The notes beneath the pieces are model-generated. The model did not search any database, was not told where the DNA came from, and saw only the letters and a list, made by a program, of their open reading frames with translations. This document shows positions 36,274 through 48,659 of a DNA stretch of 64,000 nucleotides, piece by piece (within the stretch, counting starts at the first letter, position 1; each line of letters opens with the position of its first letter). The stretch comes from Gossypium raimondii (Eukaryota; Streptophyta; Magnoliopsida; Malvales; Malvaceae). Both the position numbers and the translations under genes were made by a program. The stretch spans positions 51,531,980 through 51,595,979 of the forward strand of contig NC_068575.1 of NCBI RefSeq assembly GCF_025698545.1, in the 5' to 3' direction.

Positions 36274-39037
36274 TGTAACACCCCTTACCCGAGACCGTTG
36301 CCGGAGTCGAGCACGAGGCATTACTTAACTTATCTTACTAATTCGAAGCATAAAAATTTACTTTTGCAAATTATTTTCACTATTTACAGCAAATCTGTCC
36401 AATTGCGCAGCAGTCACTAAATTAATTATAACTTGAGCTACCGAACTCAAAATTTAACTCCGTCAATTTTCCTTGAAACTAGACTCATATATCTTCCTAC
36501 CATAAAATTTTTAGAATTTTTGGTTCTGCCAATTAGTACAGTTTCTTAGTTAAAGTCTCCCCTGTTTCACCATTAAACTATTCTGACCTCTTGTTACTAA
36601 AAATAACTTTTCTCATTATAGGATTTTCATATGCTATTCCCACTTGTTCCTACAGAAAATAGAATCATTAAGGAATCTAAGCATGTAAATTTAAACTCAT
36701 AACCATTTTTTACAATTTTAATTATTTTCTAAACTCAGAACAGGGACTCCAAAAATAGTTCTGAAACTATTTTACTAAAATTTACATATCTTAAAATATA
36801 AATTTCATTTTGCTACACTGTTATTTTTCCATGAAAATAGACTCAACAAGCTTTAATTCCATATATCATTCATCCTCTAATTCATTTTATACCATCCTAG
36901 GTGATTTTTCAAAGTCACGTCACAGTGCTGTCTAAATTCTGTTTCTTTGCAAAATTTTACCCTTTTATGATTTCCATGCATAGTTTATCACCTAAACTTT
37001 TATAACAACAAACACTTCCATACTTAACCATTTTAGCAACCATTCATCATCAAATACTTACACATCATTCTTTAGCAAGATCATAAATACAAACATTTAG
37101 AATAACTAAATCCCTATACATGCCATAACTCAAACGTGTTTCGACATAAAATACCAAGCAGTTGTGGTTGATACTGTGGACGATCTCCGACTTCTTTAGG
37201 ATCCTTGAAGTAGCCTTGTAATACTATAAGAGAAAGAGAAATAAAAGACGTAAGCATAAAGCTTAGTAAGTTTACTAGCAAATAAATAACAATATTTAAC
37301 TTAAATAATTAAACTCAATGTCTATATCTCTAGTTTACTCTTTAGTTAATCTCACACTAGTTCTCTTACTTGTTTACTTAGAATACTTGTGTGCATAACT
37401 TACTCAACTCTTGCTGCATCGTTGAACATCAATTGATAGTATAAGAAGTTCTTAAGTCTTACAACTTACCTGAGCTTGCCATTTATGGTTTAAACTGAAC
37501 TTTCATGAACATGATTCGTTTACAAGCCCGTTGAGCTACATTGGAATAATAAGGATACTCGGGTCTCTTTTGATAATAACATGCCAAAGCCATGTCCCAG
37601 ATATGGTCTTACATGGGATGTTCTCATGTTGGTTCCCATGCCATGTCCCAGACATGGTCTTATAGGGGACCTCTCATCTCAGTACAACGCCATGTCCTGA
37701 CATGGTCTTACATGGGACCTCTCGTCTCGGTGCCCATGCCATGTCCCGACATGGTCTTACAGGGGGCCTCTCATGATCTTAAGGATGCCAATGCCATGGC
37801 CCAGACATGGTCTTACATGGGATCTCTTTACCCAAATGTCATGACATTCGTATCCAAAGACCATCCTTATGTATCAACGGGACTTTTAAATTTTAATTCT
37901 CTATCATTTCATGCTTGGATCATCATCAAATAAATTCATAAAATAAATTCATAATTGCTGGAAATTAACAGCATTAATAATAAATATTGAAATATTGCAT
38001 TTATTTACCGTAAACTTACCTCGGTACCAATTATAGCCAAATTCACCAACTTAGTCTTCAACTTTATTCTTCCCTTTGCCTAACCTCAAGTTTCGTACTT
38101 CTTGATCTAAAATAGTAAATTTAACTTATTTAATAATCACATTCATCAAAACAGCCCACGACTCTAACTTTTTCAAAATTACAATTTTGCCCCTAAACTT
38201 TTACATAATTATATTTTTGCCCCAAGGCTCGGAAATTAAACTTCATCTCTTATTCTTATGTTTTATAACATTCTGAACATTTTTCCCTTCTATGGCAACA
38301 TCAAATTCCCACTCTAACATGTACTTATGAACATTAGGTATTTTTACCGATTATGTCGTTTTACTCGTTTTCACTTAAAATCGCTTAGCAAAAGTTGTTT
38401 AACATAATTTCTAGCTTCATATTCTATCATAAAACATCAAAACAAACACTTTTCACCTATGGGTATTTTTCCAAATATAAACCCTAGGTTAAGTTATTGC
38501 TAGAATAAGCTAAATTAAGCTACTGGGATCTCAAAAACGTAAAGAACATTAAAAACGGGACTTGGGATCACTTACTATGGAGCTTGGAAGCTTGAAAACC
38601 CTAATTATGGCTTCCCCCCTTGATGATTTCGTTCATATGGAGAAGATGAGCATAATTTGCCATCTTTTTCCCTTTTAATTCATTTTAATTACTAGATTAC
38701 CAAATTGCCCCTAACTTAAAAATTTTCTATTTCACTTATCTCATGTCCATTTTTGTCTACCAAGTTACCAATGGTATAATTACCATATAAGGACCTCCAA
38801 TTTAAAGTTTCATAACAATTGGACACCTCTAACATGTAGAACTCAACTTTTGCACTTTTTACAATTTAGTCCTTTTGACTAAATTGAGTGCCCAAACGTC
38901 GAAATTTTCGAACGAAATTTTCACAAAATCATTTTGTGAAATTGTAGACCATAAAAATATAAGAAAAATAAAATTTTTCTCATCGAATTGTGGTCCCGAA
39001 ACCACTGTTCCGATAACCTCAAATTTGGGCCATTACA
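36274..39037 (-). repeat. 5' LTR (right copy) of the Tekay/Del-like element
   Basis: In minus orientation it starts TGTAATGGCCC at 39037 and ends at 36274. It is nearly identical to 28789-31553 with scattered substitutions and few single-base indels. It contains the second palindrome array at 37588-37815. Confidence 0.95.
37588..37815. repeat. Array of five palindrome-bearing units in the right LTR
   Basis: Counterpart of the array in the left LTR, with the same CCATGTC / GACATGG hairpin arms. The two arrays differ from each other more than the surrounding LTR does, with several small indels and changes in the units. Confidence 0.85.
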
Positions 39038-39375
39038 ATACAGGTCATGTTCCCCAGAGAACAAACCGGTGAAACTTCAGCCTTATCTCTCTGAGCAGAG
39101 TGGAGTAGGTTGAAAATAGCAGATCTTGTCTTCCTGTATTGGCGTGAAGTAGATCAAGATACCAAACTTTGTCTACACCGGCAAAGAAGTGAGTAGGTTA
39201 AAAATGGCAGATCTTGCCTTCCTGTACTAGCAGCGAAGCAGATCGAAGACACCGGTCTTATCGCATTGACATTGTAATGGAATAGATTGAAGCCACAATG
39301 ACGAATCTTACTTCCCTGACGTTGCAGTGGAGCAGATTGAAGCCACGACGGCGAATCTTATCTCCCTGGCGTTAA
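39038..39375 (+). repeat. 3' untranslated tandem repeats of the Ogre-like element
   Basis: The resumed Ogre-like sequence holds imperfect units of about 50-60 bp built on GTGGAGCAGATTGAAGCCACGA and CGAATCTTAYYTCCCTG, roughly five or six copies from about 39095 on. The array stops at about 39375, where a foreign LTR sequence starts. Confidence 0.75.
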
Positions 39376-41790
39376 GACTTACCCGTGTTCTAGGCCGTGT
39401 AAGCATACTGACTTGCACAATTTAAAAGATACAAGGGTCACACGCTCGTGTCTCTATCCGTGTGGACAAAAATAGGCCATTTTCCAAGCCACATTTCTCA
39501 CCCAATTTGTCATTAACCTAACTCAACATTTTTGCACATCAATAAGTCATAACAAGGCATTCAAATAAAGCTAAAATCAAGTCTTAAACATGTATTATCA
39601 TAACATACAACCAATATGCCCATAGGTAATTCAAATGACAATTTGAAAACATGTCAATCAAATTCCAAAATTTCTTAGATAACCAAATATATATATGCAT
39701 AATTTTGCTAAATATACCAAATCAACCAATTCTCAATATACCTATAATTTTCCATCATTCAACAATTCCAAACACATTCCAAACATGATAAGGCTACTTC
39801 TATACACACCAAAATATACCAAACACAAGTCATTCAAATGACTAGTTTCAACAAAACATTTATATACCAACATTGACCAAAATAACATATACATGTCATT
39901 ATAACCGGAATTAATTTACTGAAAATACCAAAAGAGTCGATGGATAGTGTGATTCAACTCCGACTAGTTTCCAACCCAAATGAGCTTCCGAATTACTATA
40001 AAATATGGAAAAATAACACGAAGTAAGCTTTTAAGCTTAGTAAGTTCGTACAACATAGAATTTAACTTACCATTTAATCACATTTAAGGTAAGCATATAA
40101 GACATATTCAAACCAATTTGGCCGAAAGCCTAAACACATAACCTCAACATGTTAGCCATTTAAACACATATAATAGCTCATAATCATGGATGAACATAGT
40201 CATTAAGCAAGTTCTACATACATGTATCAACCAAATCATGTTTCAATATATCAAGTAATATCATTTCCATGTATATACCGGTGATAGTTTGTACCAAACT
40301 CATTTTGTCTCATAGCAGAACATTGCTCGTTGAACTGTTTAAAATATCGTTGGATACATGGGTAGTACACACGAAGTGTACAAAACTGTAATCCGTCAAT
40401 TCATATACATGTATGTTCATATGACCATGTAAACGGGAAGTTCTTCCGAGCTATATAACGGGAAGCTCATGTAAGCTAAATAACAGAAAGCTCATGCGAG
40501 CTGTATATTGGGAAGCTCATAAGAGCTGAAATTGGGAAGCTCATGCAAGCTAAATATCGGGAAGCTCATGAGAGCTATGGTGTCCGCAACACATGCGGGA
40601 CTACAACCAAAACGGTAACCCTAAGGACATGTCATTTGTATCCTCCGAATTTCTAAGGTTCAAACGAGACTCAGAAATTATCGGATATGTGATTGATAAT
40701 TATACATGACAATTGTACAAATCACACACAATAATATTCAATTTTAAAACATATAAATATACAATTTAGTTACACGAACTTACCTCGACAAGTGTATGTA
40801 GATATAAAGGCTACTAATCCGTTACTTTACCTTTGCCTCGATCTAACTCCGTACTAGGTCTATCCAGATCTATACGAATGAATTTGACTTAATTTAATAT
40901 AATTCATATTCAATTCTGTCCAACACACATTTTTGGCAAAATTACTATTTTACCCTTATACTTTTAATTTATTACAATTTAGTCTCTAGGCTCGGAAAAT
41001 GAAATTCATAATTCTTATTCAAGCCTAGCTGATTTTTATACATATTAATAGCAGCTAAAAATTTAGAATTTTACCATAAATTTATCATCTTTTCAATTTA
41101 GTCCCTAATTGATAATTTCATCAAAATTCTCTTTACAAAAGTTGTTTATCTAACAAAAATTTTCATTTTCTATTATAAAACTTCAAAGTTCAAGCATACT
41201 CATCCATGGCAAAATCCTAATACTTTAACGATTTTGCAAATTAATCCTTGAGATAGTTAGATTAAGCTATTACGATCTTGGAAATATAAAATTATTAAAA
41301 ACGGAACAAAAATACATACCTAAATGAGTAAAAATAAGCTTGCTAACTTCAAGCTTCCATGGCTAGGGTTTCCATTTTTTTCTTTTATTTGGTAAAAATG
41401 ATGATATTAGATTATTTTATTTATTTATTTATCATCATTTATCATTTTTTCTAAAATTAACCTTAATAATTTATTAAATTTCCAATGATTAATAATCATT
41501 CTTATCCACTAACTACTCTAAATGGTTTATTTATTATATTAAGACATCCAATTTAAAATTTCATAGCTATTTAATACCTTTAGCTATTAGAATGTAATTT
41601 TGCACTTTATGCAATTTAGTCGTTTTTATCAGATTAGACATGTAAACGGTAAAATTTCTTAATGAATTTTTTTTACGATATTTCTATCATACGATAGACC
41701 ATAAAATAATATTAAAATGAATGTTCTTCTGACCTCGTATTTGTGGTCACAAAATTACTGTTCCAATTTTACTGAAAACGTGTTGTTACA
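39376..41790 (-). mobile_element. Truncated gypsy-type LTR, minus strand
   Basis: In minus orientation it starts TGTAACAACACGTTTTCAGT at 41790 and runs leftward as non-coding LTR sequence, including CACACGGAT..ACACGAGCGTGTGACCC phrases typical of cotton gypsy LTRs near 39420-39470. No terminal CA end or primer-binding site is present on the left, so it is cut, and the left edge is approximate. It abuts a LINE fragment on its right and was probably inserted in it. Confidence 0.65.
40433..40580. repeat. Short tandem array, GGGAAGCTCATGnnAGCT units
   Basis: Six imperfect units of about 23-24 bp, each with AGCTCATGnnAGCT, a small near-palindrome. The same motif type appears in the LTR at 5109-7051 in the other orientation. 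Confidence 0.85.
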
Positions 41791-42275
41791 TTTACCATAA
41801 CATGAAAAGTAACCAGTAACCAAAGAGTCCATAGTGTAAAGATCTTTATAAAAATCCACAACATGATTCTTTGACACCTCATCATCGAAACACCAATCAT
41901 CTTCAATAATAAGACCCTCAATTCTATTTTTTCTCCGCCTAGTCAATGTTTGACTATGAAAATAGCTCGTGTTTCTGTCACAATTCATAAGCCACATAGA
42001 TCGAGATTTCTGAAACCACAATAACTCCTCGTGCTTTAGAACTTCCTCAATTTCCTGACGAAGTGTCAATTCCCGATATCGGAGCCCAGAAGAACTTCTC
42101 CACTCCAAAATTCTTTGTAGTTGACTTAACTCGGAAATCAATTTTCATTTACGCACAAAAATATTTCCAAAAACCCGTTTATTCCACTCCTAAACTACTT
42201 CCTAAAAATGCTACAAATTTATACTAATATCCCCTTCATTACTCCAACTTTCTTGAAATGTTAATTAATAATTTC
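41791..42275 (-). pseudogene. LINE (non-LTR retrotransposon) ORF2 fragment
   Basis: On the minus strand a frame from about 42140 to 41791 encodes the linker between endonuclease and reverse transcriptase of plant LINEs, with LWFQKSRSMWLMNCDRNTSYFH and a following TLTRRRKNRIEGL. Upstream to about 42275 the same frame continues with stops (SWSNEGDISINL, EWNKRVFGNIF). It ends at 41790, where the LTR begins. Neither the endonuclease core nor the RT catalytic domain is present. Confidence 0.85.
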
Positions 42276-42760
42276 ACAATGTACCAAATATTGTAATGTT
42301 ACAATCTTGATAATCACATCCTATTACCATGATAATGTGCCAATCCCACCAATAAAGTGGATGACATGGGAGTTTGAAGGTTGTAATGAAGCCCAAGGTC
42401 CGACAAAGCAAAGATTTAGTCCAAAACGATGAAACTATACAAAGAAACGCAAAGGGGCCATTCGGCATCCATTAAAGATGGAGGAGAAGACTCGTACTTG
42501 CAAAAATATTGGTTTTGGAAAAAGAAATTATATGAAGGATCCCTATGATTACAATTAGGCAAGACCCCCGAAAGTTTGGTCGATAACGTGATCAATACCT
42601 AAATTTTGAAATTTTGCATTTTAAGTTAGTAACAAAATACAAAGGCTGAAGGTAATCCTAATTAATGATTAGTATTTTAATAGTAATTTTTATTCATCGC
42701 TGTACTTAAAACAAATAATCGAAAGAGAGCGAAAATAAAGCCATTTTTTGCGTAAAGATG
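42276..42760. other. Intergenic DNA upstream of the Agenet-ENT gene
   Basis: No gene seen. It may contain further decayed LINE sequence on the minus strand, and its right part is probably promoter of the next gene. A possible untranslated first exon ends near 42933 at a GGTAAGTAT donor. Confidence 0.5.
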
Positions 42761-43565
42761 CGTTAGTGACTGCGTCCTGTTCGTTTCCATCTCTTCTCTT
42801 TTACTCTCAGGCCAGTCTCCTTCAATTAATTAAATGTTTTGGATTGAACAAAGTTCTATATTGGTTGTAAATTTTAATTTGGGTCAGTCTGTTTTTATTT
42901 TAGCATGTACTTTATAAGATTTTAAATTCTGGGTAAGTATTATTTCCTTTTCTTTTTCTCTTTTTGAACTGATGCCTTTTTCTAATAAAGAAATTCTTTT
43001 TAAAATTAAATAAAGAAAACAATTACATTTTCTGGGTATCTTTGGGAATTGCTAAAACATGAGTTGATTTATGTACCCAACTGTCAATGAAAAACCTGGT
43101 TTCCATGAGTTCATCTGAGTTTGGTGTAGAATATGATGAATGGTATCGCTGTTTGTTGAATCAATTTTATTTTTAAGTTCCCAGAATAACCTATTATCAA
43201 GGTTGGGATACTTGTTTCTAATGAATTGATTTAGATTTTTTTCCTTTTTGTGGAGAAATGAATTGATTTAGATTTGATTATACCTCTGTTGGCTAGTTTT
43301 CTTATATAAGTAATTCTTCAGGATTATTGGTTTCATGTCTTATAGCTGAATTAAGCCGTGAAGTTCCAGAATTTTACACCTTTCCAACACTTTTAATGAG
43401 TCACCCCCTTGATCTGGTACGTCTAGCTGCAACTCTCACACCATAGATTTTCAAGCATCTATCTTGATCTTTGTAATAAAACCTTCAGATATTATAGTTC
43501 TCACATTTATGATATTAATTCTATTTTCTTTTTACTATTTTTATCCAGGATTAAGCCTGGACAGT

Positions 43566-44965
43566 ATGAAGTTCAAACAAGGGAACTTGGTGGAGGTGTT
43601 AAGAAGAGAACATGATCCATACGGCTCCTGGTTTACTGGTAATATAATTTCAGCAGATGGTGACAACTATATTGTTAGGTACAAACTGCTCGTGGACCAC
43701 GAAGAAAAACGAGTCGCAGAGAAGGTGCGAGGGATGGATGTTAGACCCCTGCCTCCAAGTGTAAATGGTAAGCGTTGGGCAGTTGGGGATATAGCTGAGG
43801 TGTTTGATACTCAGTGTTGGAGGGTTGCAAAGGTCGCAAAAGTGTTAAACAACAGCAGCCGATTTGTCATTAAGTTCTTTGGGTCCATACAACTTAAGGA
43901 ATTTCATGCATCAAGTTTAAGGATTAGGCAGGCTTGGCATGACAACAAGTGGATAGTAATAGGGAAGGTAGATGACTTACATCATCATGCTTTTTCCTAT
44001 ATTCTTGTCTAAATGTGTATACTTGATTCTTGCTTGGGGTTTATCTTTACTCTTATTTCTTATAATAATCATAGTAGTTCTTAAGATTTGGTATTATGAG
44101 AGGGTTTAAAGAACAAACTTCATACGATAAGTCCTAACTAATGTATTGAACCAACCAGAATATCTAAACCAGACTACATACATTGCAGGTTGCTGAGAAT
44201 TTTACACCAAAAACTCCATACCGAGCTGGTGGCTTGCGTTTTAGGACATCATTGCATTTTAACACAACCATGCAATCTAAAGCAAGATATAAAGAGGGAG
44301 AACATAACAACGGTGAGGCTCATAATATCACCAAGTGGCTGTCTATGAGAGCAAAGAGTAAAGGCTCTGCCCATCAATATGAAGAATACAATATGGACCC
44401 CCTCTTTGGCAGAACCTTCAAGAAAAGGAAACCATCTCTATATTCTAGAGGCTGTGATGGAAAGAGAACTCTTCCTTCGTATAAGCAGGTAGATATTTCT
44501 TGCTCACATGTAGCGGTTGATGAAAACTTCATTAAGCAATCAACTAACAGGAATAGCAGAATGGAAGGCAAAATTCCTCGCTGTTTATATGATTCTTCTA
44601 CGCCTGTTTGGTCTACTGAAGATAATGATCAATGCTCCGTTGCTAGCTGTAGTTTTAACGGTGACTGTGTCATCCCATTCTCTCATAAATTGATGGACAA
44701 CACACCGAATAATTCCGATGCTGAGTCAGCTTTCCCTTCTTTGTGTGGCAAAAGAGACTTGCCCTTGCCTCCTGTGAACAAAGTATACTATATCCATGAA
44801 CTAGAGCTTCGTGCTTACAAGTCAACAATGGAGGCATTGTTTGCTTCAGGTCCTTTATCTTGGGAGCAGGAAACCCTGTTAACAAATCTCCGCCTCAGCC
44901 TTAAGATTTCAGATGAGGAACACCTACTCCAGCTGAGACACCTTTTGTCTGCTCAAGTTCTTTGA
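43566..44965 (+). CDS. Agenet and ENT domain protein (chromatin reader-like)
   Basis: Two coding exons, 43566-43967 and 44189-44965, join in frame for about 392 residues. The ATG at 43566 lies just after an acceptor (TTTATCCAG, near 43549) and begins MKFKQGNLVEVLRRE, so one or more 5' untranslated exons are likely. Residues 2-65 and about 70-127 form a tandem Agenet pair (SWFTGNIISADGDNYIVRY; WAVGDIAEVFDTQCWRVAKV), a Tudor-like fold that in plant proteins binds histone tails or chromatin partners. The middle is polar and probably disordered. The C-terminal 60 residues (about 331-390) match an ENT domain (IHELELRAYKSTMEALFASG, then LSLKISDEEHLLQLRHLL), named after EMSY. Agenet-ENT proteins are plant-specific and likely nuclear. 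The domain call is strong, the precise role is not known from sequence, and a short isoform running into intron 1 is possible. Confidence 0.9.
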
Positions 44966-45593
44966 TCTTGCATGTGTCTGTATCTTGCCTATGGAACTGC
45001 GCAACCATTGACAGTTTAGAGATGTGAGAGCTATTGCATCTAAATCTCTTGCAGGCAGAGCTTAACCTTCATGGGCCAATAACGGGAACTCATGCCTTTA
45101 AAAAATTGATTTGACTGAATAACTTGAATGTCACTTTGCTTTCGTAATATCGGTCGTATGTGGAAATAACTTTCTCCAATTCTTAGTTCCTGTTAATTCA
45201 TCGCCATGTCTCATTCTCTGATGCTTTCTTAACTTTGAAATGACTGCATGACATGAGCTGAAATTGTGCACGTTAATACTTTGGATTTTCATTTCATGAA
45301 TCAGAGTTACTGTCCTGAAACAAGTTCATAGAATCAGGTAATATATGGAACAACTTCGGGAAGAGGCAAAACAAAGAGAAGAATGATCTGTTTGGAAGCT
45401 CATATCTGCAGGAGATGCATCTGATATACAAATTTCTGAATCAGAAAAGTAAATTATACAATTTAATCTGAGTCATCCATAACTTTTTGGTATTGCACAC
45501 TGTTGAAAGAGTCAATTGAAACATTTGTTAACATAAACAAATCAGCTGTAACATTTTAACATGTCTTGGGAACAAAAGTTAGATTGCCTCAAA

Positions 45594-47452
45594 TCAGAGA
45601 ATCTGGCATCTGCAACCTTTGGCGTCTTGGGGCCCTTCAAACCATCTATCCCAAGATGGGTTTATAGGACCATTTGTTCTGTGATCAGAATAAACCCACG
45701 AATTAGAGGGAAATGCAACTTTATCTAAAACAAAAGATACAAGAACAAAACAAGTTGTAATTACAATGGGAGTAGTGGATCAGGTCTTGTCTCCATGATA
45801 AGCAGCAACCTGAGAAGGAAACAAGAGATAGATATTAATTCCAATCAAACTGGTTAGCATACAACTTTTTGTGTGATAAAATGATAACCGTTTAGATCCC
45901 AATATCCCATCCCTCCCCCTCCTACTTGTGCAACTTCCTTGGAAAGAAAATTATTATACTTACTCCTCAGACAATGTTGATACATTGTCAGTTCTCTCAA
46001 GCTCTTCCATCTCTTCCTGGAAAAAATGAAAAATACATGAAAGAATAAGACATACTAAACTGTAATGTGGTACCTTTTCAGCACACAGCAAAATTTTGAG
46101 TCACTAAAGTTTGACATTGCTCAAAGTAAGACATGTCAATTAGAAATCATCATCTGCCTAAGAAAGCAGTAAAGATGCGCAAAAATGGGCACGACAAAAG
46201 CTAAATTTATGAGCCTATGATCAGCAACTTCATACTAATTAGGCTAGTCTATGGGGTGCTAATGTACTCTATATAGGTTTTATTACGTGGTGCAAGTGCA
46301 TAACATTGCTAAAAGCATGACCAATCAAAGTGACGGTTAGCAAGAACAGCAAGTCAAAGTCAAAGTCAAATAATAATTCCAAAAGCTCTTAGTCATGACA
46401 CGGATTCATCCAGCCCTTTTTACACTGAATATCACCTTAATTCTTCAAATACGGGAAGCAATCAAGACCGACAAAGTTCAGAATTCAGATTATGGTGTTT
46501 TAAGAACTAAAGATTATTTCATTAGGTAAAATGGGACAAAAAGAAAGAAAGTTTAGCACATCCCATATAGAGCGGCCATAACATGACTGATCTGGAACTT
46601 CATCCCGCCTCCAATTGGGACTTCCTAAACATCAGTATAACCTGATGAAGAGCATATCTGCAACATCCCTGGCAGATTTTTGCAAGTCCAAGAATTACTA
46701 TTTTGCAAAAATAAATTACAGTACTCCAGCACAACATCTAAAATTTTTATCAAAAGCCTATTAAATTGGACCTCACGTAAGTGGTAAGAAAACTATTAAC
46801 CACTCATGATACTAATTGCTAGGTAGGATACCTGAATTCCACAATGACAGTAGTGAGAGTTTTGTATGGAGCCGAGGTCTTTCACCCTGGAAGCTAGTTT
46901 TTAGGGCGTGGTTCTAAATTGCAAAGCCAACCCATAGGGGCGCTTGGATTCCAGTGGATAGTTGACTTGAATACCACATTGAATTTATAGTATTTTATAG
47001 GAAGTTTATTTGGACTTTCGACTCTCCTATCGAAAGCTAGCTTTTGGATGTGGTTGTCTCGTGTTCCCAGCCCAATGCTAAGATCTACCATGAATAGTTT
47101 TCCTCCTCAACTCAAGCATAAAGATCTTGGTTTCCAACTAAAACTATTACCCAAATAATACCACTGAACAAAATTTCATTTGGATATGAGAATTATGGAA
47201 AAAAAAAGTTTACAAGAGGCAGCAAAATATAACTGAAGCAAAATCCAGAAATAAGAGGAAAAAGGGAAAAAAGAGGGAGAAGGAAAGCAAAAATAGAAAC
47301 ATGAAAAAGAAAAAGAAAAGGATAACCTCGAGGAACTTGGATTCTTGTTCGACACGCTTAAGTTCAGCAAGAATCCGATGCTTGCCTCTGGTATCAGCTG
47401 CAGAACCGGACAGTTGCTGTTCATCCGCCGACGACGCCGTTTCCGACTCCAT
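45594..47452 (-). CDS. Heterotrimeric G-protein gamma subunit (AGG1/AGG2 type)
   Basis: Four exons on the minus strand: 47327-47452, 45964-46016, 45765-45809 and 45594-45678. They join in frame to 102 residues, the size of Arabidopsis AGG1 and AGG2. Exon 1 gives DTRGKHRILAELKRVEQESK, the coiled-coil that pairs with the G-beta subunit; exon 2 adds LERTDNVSTLSEE. Exons 3 and 4 give RPDPLLPLTNGPINPSWDRW and FEGPQDAKGCRC followed by QIL. The last four residues, CQIL, form a CaaX box ending in Leu, expected to be geranylgeranylated, with another Cys just upstream that could be acylated; both would tether the beta-gamma dimer to the plasma membrane. All introns have GT..AG ends. The long first intron (about 1.3 kb) is unusual only in size. 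The assignment to type A gamma is confident; AGG1 versus AGG2 orthology is not decided. Confidence 0.93.
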
Positions 47453-47639
47453 TACTACTCTCGCCTGCCCTGCCTGGCTTCAAAGATCGAAAAGCTCAAT
47501 GCGGCTTGCTCATTCTAAAACGACAGCGGATCATTCCAGTTCTTTTCAGAATTTCGAATTTTTTTCACAGCACACAGTCAAAAGGCAACCAACTCTTTTA
47601 AAAACTTGCAGATCTGAAGTTATTACAAAGCTTTGATCT

Positions 47640-48655
47640 TTTATTTATTTTCCTTTCTATTTACTCACTCCGAAACGACTTTTTTTCTTCCTCACTGTTT
47701 TCTTCGAAAGCTGTTCTGCTTTTGCTGGTTTCCTAAAAAATGAACACACACAAAAATAAAATAATAATATTTGTAAACAATGGACAACCTTTTCTTCCTT
47801 TCCTTTCCTTATTCCTAATCAACCCATTTTGATAATCTTTTGGCATTTAATATCAAATGTCCCGAACTTGAAGTAAACTAATAATTGAAATTATTTTATG
47901 AGAAAAAGTGGAGAAATTGTAGCAGGCGGCCAGCGGAGAAAAATTCCCTTTTCGTTGTTGATAGGGAAAATCGGTCCACCCCTGTTTGGCAAATTCTCCT
48001 ATCACTGCTGTCTATTTCTATTATACCATCATCTGCATTTAGACACTTTAGTCATTCCTTTCGGCTCTTTTTTGTCTCAATCCACTGCATTTCTTTTTTT
48101 CCTCTTTTCCCCCAGCCATCTCCATTGGGAATTTTTTGAGCACTGATACTAATGCAGAAGCTTTCACAATCACAAGAGTGCTATGCAAAATAACAAATTT
48201 CATTTTAAAGGACAAGCTTCTCTAACTGTTATTTTCTTTTCACAATATTCAAATTGAATGACTTTGGGTTAATTGGTATAAATTGGTTTGGTGTCATAGA
48301 CATTATAAGACAATGTCAAAGATGTATTTATTAAGAGTGTCTCCAATAGGAAAAATAAATTCACAAAAAAAGAAAAGCTGAACGGAAAATGCAAAGTTGA
48401 AATAGCACCAAAACATATGATTGTATTCAACAAGAAATACAAGAGTGAAAGCTTGGTAGGGTTCTTATTTCTATCGATGGGCACCTTAATTTCTCACTTT
48501 TTGCTTTCCTGGTTCAACCGACTTATGTGGAATCTAATCATTAGAAATGAAAAACGACAATCAAACAGACAATACAGTAAGAAAGTGGGAACAAACATTC
48601 AGAGGAAGTTATGGGACCAATTCCCCACAATGTGTGACTGTGAAGCACACATGAT
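47640..48655. other. Intergenic region between G-gamma and AMT2 genes
   Basis: It probably holds the upstream region of the G-gamma gene on the left and the 3' untranslated region of AMT2 on the right. No coding frame is supported; the frames at 47885-48140 are T-rich chance frames. Confidence 0.6.
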
Positions 48656-48659
48656 CAAA

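Larger units (their letters stand above)
28789..39037 (-). mobile_element. Complete Tekay/Del-like gypsy element with intact LTR pair and TSD
   Basis: The two LTRs are 2,765 and 2,764 bp and run in the same direction. The 5-bp duplication ATACA flanks it exactly (28784-28788 and 39038-39042). On the minus strand the order is 5' LTR (36274-39037), Met primer-binding site (36256-36267), gag, protease, RT, RNase H, integrase, chromodomain, polypurine tract (31554-31570) and 3' LTR (28789-31553). The LTRs differ by only a few bases per 250 in the stretches I compared, so the insertion is young. It lies in the 3' untranslated region of the Ogre-like element. The coding regions are nonetheless badly broken. 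Confidence 0.95.
14115..39375 (+). mobile_element. Tat/Ogre-like Ty3/gypsy retrotransposon, split by a later insertion, 3' LTR missing
   Basis: The element comprises 14115-28788 and about 39038-39375; the bases between belong to a younger element. The order is 5' LTR (with a hAT MITE inside), Arg-tRNA-like primer-binding site, long leader, extra ORF1, gag, protease, RT, RNase H, a second archaeal-type RNase H, integrase, a polypurine tract and a long 3' untranslated region with tandem repeats. An extra ORF before gag, an Arg primer-binding site and a double RNase H are hallmarks of the Tat/Ogre group. The 3' LTR is absent because the sequence switches to a minus-strand LTR at about 39375. All reading frames carry multiple stops. 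Confidence 0.85.

Noticed and set aside
39376..41790. Solo LTR
   Set aside because: Only the LTR start (41790) is present; there is no matching terminal end or target duplication on the left, so it is a truncated LTR.
47176..47452. Membrane protein-like minus-strand frame, rich in Phe and Ser
   Set aside because: It arises from reading G-gamma exon 1 in the wrong frame and its A/G-rich intron; the spliced G-gamma gene explains the region.
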